The translations under genes were made by a program, and so were the position numbers. 64,000 nucleotides of DNA from Nocardia beijingensis NBRC 16342 (GTDB lineage: Bacteria; Actinomycetota; Actinomycetes; Mycobacteriales; Mycobacteriaceae), in contig NZ_BDBC01000031.1 of NCBI RefSeq assembly GCF_001612785.1, positions 146,844-210,843 on the forward strand, read 5' to 3'. Positions 59,652 to 64,000 of the stretch are shown here, in pieces. The notes beneath the pieces are model-generated. The model saw nothing but the letters and a program-made list of their open reading frames with translations. It ran no database searches and was not told the origin of the DNA. Position 1 is the first letter of the stretch. Each line of letters starts with the position of its first letter.

Positions 59652-60269
59652 ATGACCTGGACCGTGGGCTTCGACCTGGACATGACGCTGATCGACTCGC
59701 GGCCGGGCGTCGCGCGGGCCATCGACCTGCTCGGCGTCGAATTCGATCTGCCGCTGAGCGGGACGACCTTCGCCGATCGACTCGGCCCGCCGCTGGCCAC
59801 CCTGCTCGTCGAGGCGGGCGCGCCGGAGGATCTCGTTCCGGCGCTGGTGACCCGCTACCGCGCGCTCTATCCGACGATCGTCTCGAGCATTCCCCCGATG
59901 CCGGGCGCGCAAGCCGCGCTGGCGGCCGTCGAGGCTCGCAATGGCCGAGTGCTCGTCGTCACCGGCAAGCACGCCCCACTCGCGCAGTTGCACATCGCCG
60001 AACTCGGTTGGCGCATCGACCATCTCGCGGGTGACCTGTGGTCGGCGGGCAAGGCGGCGACGCTGCGCGAACAGGGGGCGAGCCTGTTCGTCGGCGATCA
60101 CGTCGGCGACATGAACGGCGCACGCGCGGCGGATGTCTTCGCGGTCGGCGTCAGCACCGGGCCGTGCACGGCGGACGAACTGCGCGCGGCGGGCGCGGAC
60201 GTGGTGCTGGACGATCTCACCGAATTCCCCGCCTGGCTGGCGACGGAATTCGGCGCGGTCACCGCTTAG
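59652..60269 (+). CDS. HAD-superfamily phosphatase
   Basis: A 205-residue HAD hydrolase: motif I GFDLDMTLIDS (Asp8 nucleophile, Asp10), motif II VLVVTGK, a Lys in motif III and motif IV FVGDHVGDMNGA. It resembles phosphoglycolate phosphatase and pyrimidine 5'-nucleotidase types; substrate unknown. Start ATG 59652; no clear ribosome site (GGTCGGTCAA). Followed after 176 bases by the acyl-CoA dehydrogenase gene. Confidence 0.88.
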   Translation: MTWTVGFDLDMTLIDSRPGVARAIDLLGVEFDLPLSGTTFADRLGPPLATLLVEAGAPEDLVPALVTRYRALYPTIVSSIPPMPGAQAALAAVEARNGRVLVVTGKHAPLAQLHIAELGWRIDHLAGDLWSAGKAATLREQGASLFVGDHVGDMNGARAADVFAVGVSTGPCTADELRAAGADVVLDDLTEFPAWLATEFGAVTA

Positions 60270-60408
60270 ACCGCTCCGGTCGCGGCGTCGGCTCGACCGC
60301 ACCCTGGCCGGTGTCGAACTCCCATTCTCGAAACGACCTCGCCCTCACGGCGTACCGGCAAGTCCACCTCAGTGGTGCCGCGGTGAATGGCCGCTTCCTG
60401 TCAAAAAC

Positions 60409-60438
60409 TTGCACCGTTAGTTTATTTCTCGCTAGCCT
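60409..60438 (+). promoter_or_regulatory. Promoter of a leaderless acyl-CoA dehydrogenase transcript
   Basis: -35 TTGCAC (60409-60414), 18-base AT-rich spacer, -10 TAGCCT (60433-60438). The ATG at 60446 is 7 bases beyond the -10, so transcription should begin at or one base before the A of ATG. Confidence 0.55.
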
Positions 60439-60445
60439 CTTGCGC

Positions 60446-61594
60446 ATGAACCTCGAACTGTCCGGCGAGCAGACGGCGGCGCGGCAGCTCGCGGCCGATT
60501 TCGTCGACCGGGAGATCGCGCCGCACGCCGCGCGGTGGGATCGCGAAGAACAGGTGGACCGGTCGATCGTCGCCCGGCTCGGCGAACTGGGCTTCCTCGG
60601 GCTCACCATCCCCGAGCAGTACGGCGGCAGCGCGGGCGACCATCTCACCTACTGCCTGGTCCTGGAGGAATTGGGACGCGGCGACTCCTCCGTGCGCGGC
60701 ATCGTCTCGGTCTCGCTCGGCTTGGTCGCCAAGTCGATCCACTATTTCGGCACCGAGGAGCAGAAGCAGACCTGGCTCACGCGGCTGGTCGCGGGCGAGG
60801 CGCTCGGCTGTTTCGGGCTCACCGAGCCCGGCACCGGATCCGATGCCGCCCAGCTGCGCACCCGCGCCGTGCGCGACGGCTCGGACTGGGTGCTGTCGGG
60901 CACGAAGATGTTCATCACCAACGGCACCTGGGCCGATGTGGCGCTGGTGTTCGCGCGTACCGGCGGCGAAGGCCATCGGGGCATCAGCGCGTTCCTGGTC
61001 CCTACCGACTCCCCTGGCTTCGCCGCACGGGAGATCCACGGCAAGCTCGGGCTGCGCGGACAGGCCACCGCGGAACTCGTGCTCGACGGGGTGCGCGTAC
61101 CCGACAGTGCTCGCCTGCACGACGAAGGCAAAGGCTTCACCGTGGCGATGGCGGCGCTGGCCAAAGGCCGCATGTCGGTCGCGGCGGGGTGCGTCGGGCT
61201 GGCCCAGGCGTGCCTGGACGCCGCCGTCGGCTACGCCACCCAGCGGGAACAGTTCGGCAAGCCGATCGCCGCCCACCAGCTGGTGCAGGAACTGCTCGCC
61301 GACATCGCGCTGGACGTCGACGCGGCGCGACTGCTGGTGTGGCGGGTCGCCGATCTCATCGACCGCGGCGAGGAATTCGCGCTGGCGTCGTCGAAAGCGA
61401 AGCTGTTCGCTTCCGAAGCCGCGGTCCGTGCGGCCGACCGCGCGGTGCAGGTGTTCGGCGGCTACGGCTACATCGATGAATTCCCCGTCGGCAAGTATCT
61501 GCGCGACGCCAAGGTGATGACCCTCTACGAGGGCACGAGCCAGATCCAGAAACTGCTCATCGGCCGCGCCCTGACCGGCGTCGCCGCGTTCTGA
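60446..61594 (+). CDS. Acyl-CoA dehydrogenase
   Basis: A 382-residue flavoenzyme. CFGLTEPGTGSDA (FAD/substrate loop), MFITNGTWADVALVFART and the C-terminal QVFGGYGYIDEFPVGKYLRDAKVMTLYEGTSQIQ blocks are present in part; the catalytic Glu is the E of YEGT. It oxidises a fatty or branched acyl-CoA at the alpha-beta bond. The start is an ATG with a promoter 7 bases upstream and no Shine-Dalgarno. The SDR gene follows after 14 bases, so the two form an operon for beta-oxidation-like steps. Confidence 0.92.
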   Translation: MNLELSGEQTAARQLAADFVDREIAPHAARWDREEQVDRSIVARLGELGFLGLTIPEQYGGSAGDHLTYCLVLEELGRGDSSVRGIVSVSLGLVAKSIHYFGTEEQKQTWLTRLVAGEALGCFGLTEPGTGSDAAQLRTRAVRDGSDWVLSGTKMFITNGTWADVALVFARTGGEGHRGISAFLVPTDSPGFAAREIHGKLGLRGQATAELVLDGVRVPDSARLHDEGKGFTVAMAALAKGRMSVAAGCVGLAQACLDAAVGYATQREQFGKPIAAHQLVQELLADIALDVDAARLLVWRVADLIDRGEEFALASSKAKLFASEAAVRAADRAVQVFGGYGYIDEFPVGKYLRDAKVMTLYEGTSQIQKLLIGRALTGVAAF

Positions 61595-61608
61595 CAGGAG
61601 AACTTCCG

Positions 61609-62361
61609 ATGCACCGCTTCACCGACCGCGTCGCGGTCGTCACCGGCGCGGCTCAGGGCATCGGCGCGGCCACCGCGCTGCGCCTCGCCGCCGAGGGCGC
61701 GGCCGTGGCCGTGCTGGACCGCAACGAGCCGGAGGAGACCGCCGCGCGGATCACCGCCGCGGGCGGCGTGGCGCACGGTTACGTCTGCGACGTCACCGAC
61801 CGCGGCTCGGTGCAGGCCGTCTTCGATCGCGTCGCCACAGACCTGGGCAGCCCGCAGATCCTGGTGAACAACGCGGGGATCACGCGCGACGACCTGTTCT
61901 TCCGCCTGTCCGAGGAGGACTGGAACGCGGTGCTCGCGGTCAACCTGACCGGCGCCTACCACTGCGCGCAGGTGGCGCAGACGTTCATGGTGGCCCAGCG
62001 ATACGGCAGGATCGTCTCGCTGTCGAGCCGATCGGCGCTCGGCAATCGCGGCCAGGCCAACTACGCGGCCGCCAAGGCGGGCATCCAGGGGTTGACCGCC
62101 ACCCTCGCGCTCGAACTCGGGCCCTACGGCATCACGGTGAACGCGGTGGCGCCCGGCTATATCGCCACCGCCATGACCGCCGCCACCGCCCAGCGGGTCG
62201 GCGTGACGGCCGAAGACCATCAGAAGGCCGCCGCGGAGCGGACGCCGCTTGGCCGGGTGGGACAGCCAGAAGAGGTCGCGGCGGTCATCGCGTTCCTCGC
62301 CAGCGACGAGGCGAGCTACGTCAGCGGCCAGACGCTGTATGTCAACGGAGGCGCGCGCTGA
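61609..62361 (+). CDS. FabG-like short-chain dehydrogenase
   Basis: A 250-residue SDR of the FabG type: cofactor loop GAAQGIGAAT, NNAGITRDDLFFRL, Ser-Tyr-x3-Lys in NYAAAKAGIQG and the C-terminal SGQTLYVNGG. It likely oxidises or reduces a 3-hydroxy/3-keto acyl thioester. GGAG precedes the ATG. It is the second gene of the acyl-CoA dehydrogenase operon. Confidence 0.9.
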   Translation: MHRFTDRVAVVTGAAQGIGAATALRLAAEGAAVAVLDRNEPEETAARITAAGGVAHGYVCDVTDRGSVQAVFDRVATDLGSPQILVNNAGITRDDLFFRLSEEDWNAVLAVNLTGAYHCAQVAQTFMVAQRYGRIVSLSSRSALGNRGQANYAAAKAGIQGLTATLALELGPYGITVNAVAPGYIATAMTAATAQRVGVTAEDHQKAAAERTPLGRVGQPEEVAAVIAFLASDEASYVSGQTLYVNGGAR

Positions 62362-62592
62362 CCAGGCACGCATCGCAGCGGGGCCACCTTGACCGCACGT
62401 TGCGCCGCTCGATGCGCGCCGGGCGGGGGTCTGCCCTAGCGAGCCGTACGCCGGTCCCGTCGGCGGCTCACCACGGGACCGGCCCGACGCGGTCGAAGAA
62501 GCCGCCGGTCGGCCCGTCCGGCGGAAGCGTGGCCAGCCGCACGACGCGGACCAAGACTCCAACCACGTGGTGGGCCGATCACGCACGGATGA

Positions 62593-63687
62593 CTACCGGT
62601 CGCGAGTTATTCCGCCTGCGCGGTCTTGTCCGTGTCCGGTGCCGCCACGTACAACGCCCGGGGCTTGGCCGGGTGGATGCCGCACCGCTGCTTGTGGGTG
62701 CTGCGCTTGGCTCAACCACAGAAGTCTTTCCACCTCCGACAGACGGCCCTTCTCGTCCAGCTCCTTGAATGCCGCGTTCCTCGCTTCGTTCAGCGCCTTG
62801 AATGCCGCTTCCCGTTCCTTCTCGGCTGCTGCTGCGCGTGCCTCGGCTGCTTCGCGCTCGACGCTGGCGATGTCGCCTGCTTCGCGGGCGACTTGTTCTG
62901 CGGTGTTTGCGGTTTCGCGTTCCCGGTACTGGCTTGGTACCGGGAATTCCTGCGCCACCCGTTCGGCCGCTTCCCGTTCGATCCGTGCCCGCCCGGTTTC
63001 CGGTGTCTGGCGTGCTTGCCGGGCTCGCTCTGCCTGTGCTCGGGCCTGCCGGTCGCGTTCGACCTGATGCGGGGCATCCGCCCGGCCACGCGCGGCGGCT
63101 TCCCGGAACTGCTGCACCTTCCGGAATTTTTCGCCTCGCTCCCGCGCCCGCACAATCTCGCGTATCTTCGCCAGCCGTTCCCGCGCCCGGTCGGCCCGTC
63201 GCAGCTCGTACGGCCGGATCAGTTCCAATTGCTTGGATGCCAGCGATCGGCCGAGTTGCATAGCGCGCAGAGCGTCAGCGCGGGAAATGATCACGTGCTG
63301 GAATTTGTCCCCGAAATCACGTGCCATGTTCCGAAGGTCTTCGCGGACTTTGTCCGGAATCTTTTCACCGGCCACCGTTTCCCACCGGGAGCGAGTGATC
63401 AGGCCGGAATTGAGTCCATCTCGATCTTTTCGCAATTGAAGGCGGGCGTCTGCCTCGTTGACTCGACCTAATTTACGCTCTACACCTTGGACGCCTTTCC
63501 CCTGAGTTCGGGCCGAATCCAAGATTCGCGCGCCTCGACCAGTTTCTATCCTGAACTGGTGAGCCCATCCTTTTTCTGGCGTTTCTCCCAGCTCGTGCGC
63601 CCTACCGAGCTCAAAGTACGGCCCTTTCTCATAATTGGTCAATCTTCTACGGACCGCATCGTATTCGTCGGGCACCGCTGCGCCCAC
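62593..63687 (-). CDS. Charged coiled-coil protein with possible PD-(D/E)XK nuclease domain
   Basis: A 364-residue frame from GTG 63687. The first 150 residues hold RGARILDSARTQ, then VERKLGRV: an Asp57 - 12 residues - Glu70-x-Lys72 spacing, the signature of PD-(D/E)XK nucleases. The middle (about 160-330) is a long, very charged helical segment (Arg/Glu/Ala), a probable coiled coil. Near 62711 the coding pattern switches to the +1 phase, which ends at TAA 62607-62609, so the last residues of the listed frame may be wrong. No signal peptide. It starts 20 bases after the truncated gene upstream. It may be a toxin-like effector; other roles are possible. Confidence 0.6.
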   Translation of the reverse strand: MGAAVPDEYDAVRRRLTNYEKGPYFELGRAHELGETPEKGWAHQFRIETGRGARILDSARTQGKGVQGVERKLGRVNEADARLQLRKDRDGLNSGLITRSRWETVAGEKIPDKVREDLRNMARDFGDKFQHVIISRADALRAMQLGRSLASKQLELIRPYELRRADRARERLAKIREIVRARERGEKFRKVQQFREAAARGRADAPHQVERDRQARAQAERARQARQTPETGRARIEREAAERVAQEFPVPSQYRERETANTAEQVAREAGDIASVEREAAEARAAAAEKEREAAFKALNEARNAAFKELDEKGRLSEVERLLWLSQAQHPQAAVRHPPGQAPGVVRGGTGHGQDRAGGITRDR

Positions 63688-63707
63688 CCCCGTTTACATT
63701 GAGCGAG

Positions 63708-64000
63708 TCAGGGCGCAGTGCGTGATTTCCGTGTTGCGCGCACGGCTTCGGCGATGTTGTATTCGATCAATCTCGGCCCGTCACTGTCGGTTAGATCTTG
63801 CGCGATCGACACCATGCTGCGGGTGTCGTCGCCCTGGACAGCCGGGCCGAAATCGGTGTACAGCGACGGACCCCACTCGGGGCGATTCGTCCAATGCAAG
63901 CCACCACGCCGCACATAGCATTCGCCCAGGAACCGGACGAACCCGTCCGCGAGATAACGGTTTTCGGGGGCAGTCAATCCGGCCTCGCCGAACAACTGCT
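63708..64000 (-). CDS. C-terminal part of an uncharacterised protein (5' end outside window)
   Basis: The frame is open from the right edge of the window to TGA 63708-63710, about 97 residues. Visible motifs: FGEAGLTAPENRYLADGFVRF, GECYVRRGGLHWTNRPEWG and FGPAVQGDD (in part). The FVRF…GE…VRRGG…W pattern reminds me of small immunity-like proteins of polymorphic toxin systems, but I cannot confirm it. It immediately precedes the nuclease-like gene on the same strand and is probably in one operon with it. Confidence 0.6.
   Translation of the reverse strand, partial: QLFGEAGLTAPENRYLADGFVRFLGECYVRRGGLHWTNRPEWGPSLYTDFGPAVQGDDTRSMVSIAQDLTDSDGPRLIEYNIAEAVRATRKSRTAP

Noticed and set aside
1..64000. 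tRNA, rRNA, CRISPR arrays, insertion sequences, phage genes
   Set aside because: I looked for T-loop motifs, regular spaced repeats, transposase-like frames and integrases on both strands by eye and found none.

Overview
The window is 64 kb of GC-rich actinobacterial chromosome, most likely from Nocardia or a close relative (Rhodococcus, Mycobacterium). The evidence is third-codon GC near 90 percent in real genes, frequent GTG/TTG starts, F420-type luciferase-like enzymes, an EthA-type Baeyer-Villiger monooxygenase, a KshA-type Rieske oxygenase, a LIP-family secreted lipase, a C. glutamicum GapB-like GAPDH, an Hrp1-like CBS protein and an Rv2629-like protein. I saw no rRNA, tRNA, CRISPR array, insertion sequence or prophage. 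The content is metabolic and regulatory accessory DNA in many short operons, many of them separated by good stem-loops.

Layout. 0-7 kb: end of an OmpA-domain gene; an ECF41/SigJ-type sigma factor divergent from a flavin reductase/SnoaL pair; SDR plus MmyB-type regulator; F420 oxidoreductase; YbdK-type carboxylate-amine ligase; VOC protein. 7-10 kb: a cell-wall-peptidase-like membrane protein, small proteins and gapB. 10.5-14.4 kb: a three-gene operon of an uncharacterised protein, a MoxR-type AAA ATPase and a metallopeptidase-like/VWA protein. 14.8-22 kb: deaminase, secreted Cys-rich protein, Hrp1-like CBS protein, receptor Ser/Thr kinase with a duplicated extracellular domain, lipase, and an Rv2629-like gene with a 58-residue companion. 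22-28 kb: DUF3140, PadR divergent from nitronate monooxygenase, an ECF42/DGPF pair with a clear promoter, and a phytase-like lipoprotein. 28-36 kb: enoyl-CoA hydratase; DapB-like/Rieske operon divergent from TetR with an 11-bp-arm inverted repeat; ABC-F gene with a leader-peptide/hairpin arrangement; DUF3140/DUF2945; an orphan glutamate-type binding protein; class II amidotransferase at 36 kb.

36.8-39.9 kb: complete molybdate uptake set (regulator, modA, modB, modC). 40-46.4 kb: PucR/CdaR regulator and a complete four-gene 2-oxoacid dehydrogenase complex (E3, E1 alpha, E1 beta, E2). 46.4-53.4 kb: DUF1801, VOC, a very large LuxR-type ATPase regulator, a permuted NlpC/P60-like protein, a methyltransferase and an MFS exporter. 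53.5-57.7 kb: a sulfonate-like binding protein, a BVMO and an SsuD-type monooxygenase. 57.8-62.4 kb: APC permease, a decayed Lrp/AsnC remnant, HAD phosphatase, acyl-CoA dehydrogenase and SDR. 62.6-64 kb: a charged coiled-coil protein with a possible PD-(D/E)XK nuclease signature and an apparent frameshift near its end, preceded by a truncated gene that runs off the window.

The best candidates for undescribed biology are the MoxR/VWA triad, the nuclease-like pair at the right edge, the ABC-F leader, and the palindromes at 31.5 and 41.4 kb. All functions are read from sequence alone; no database search was run.
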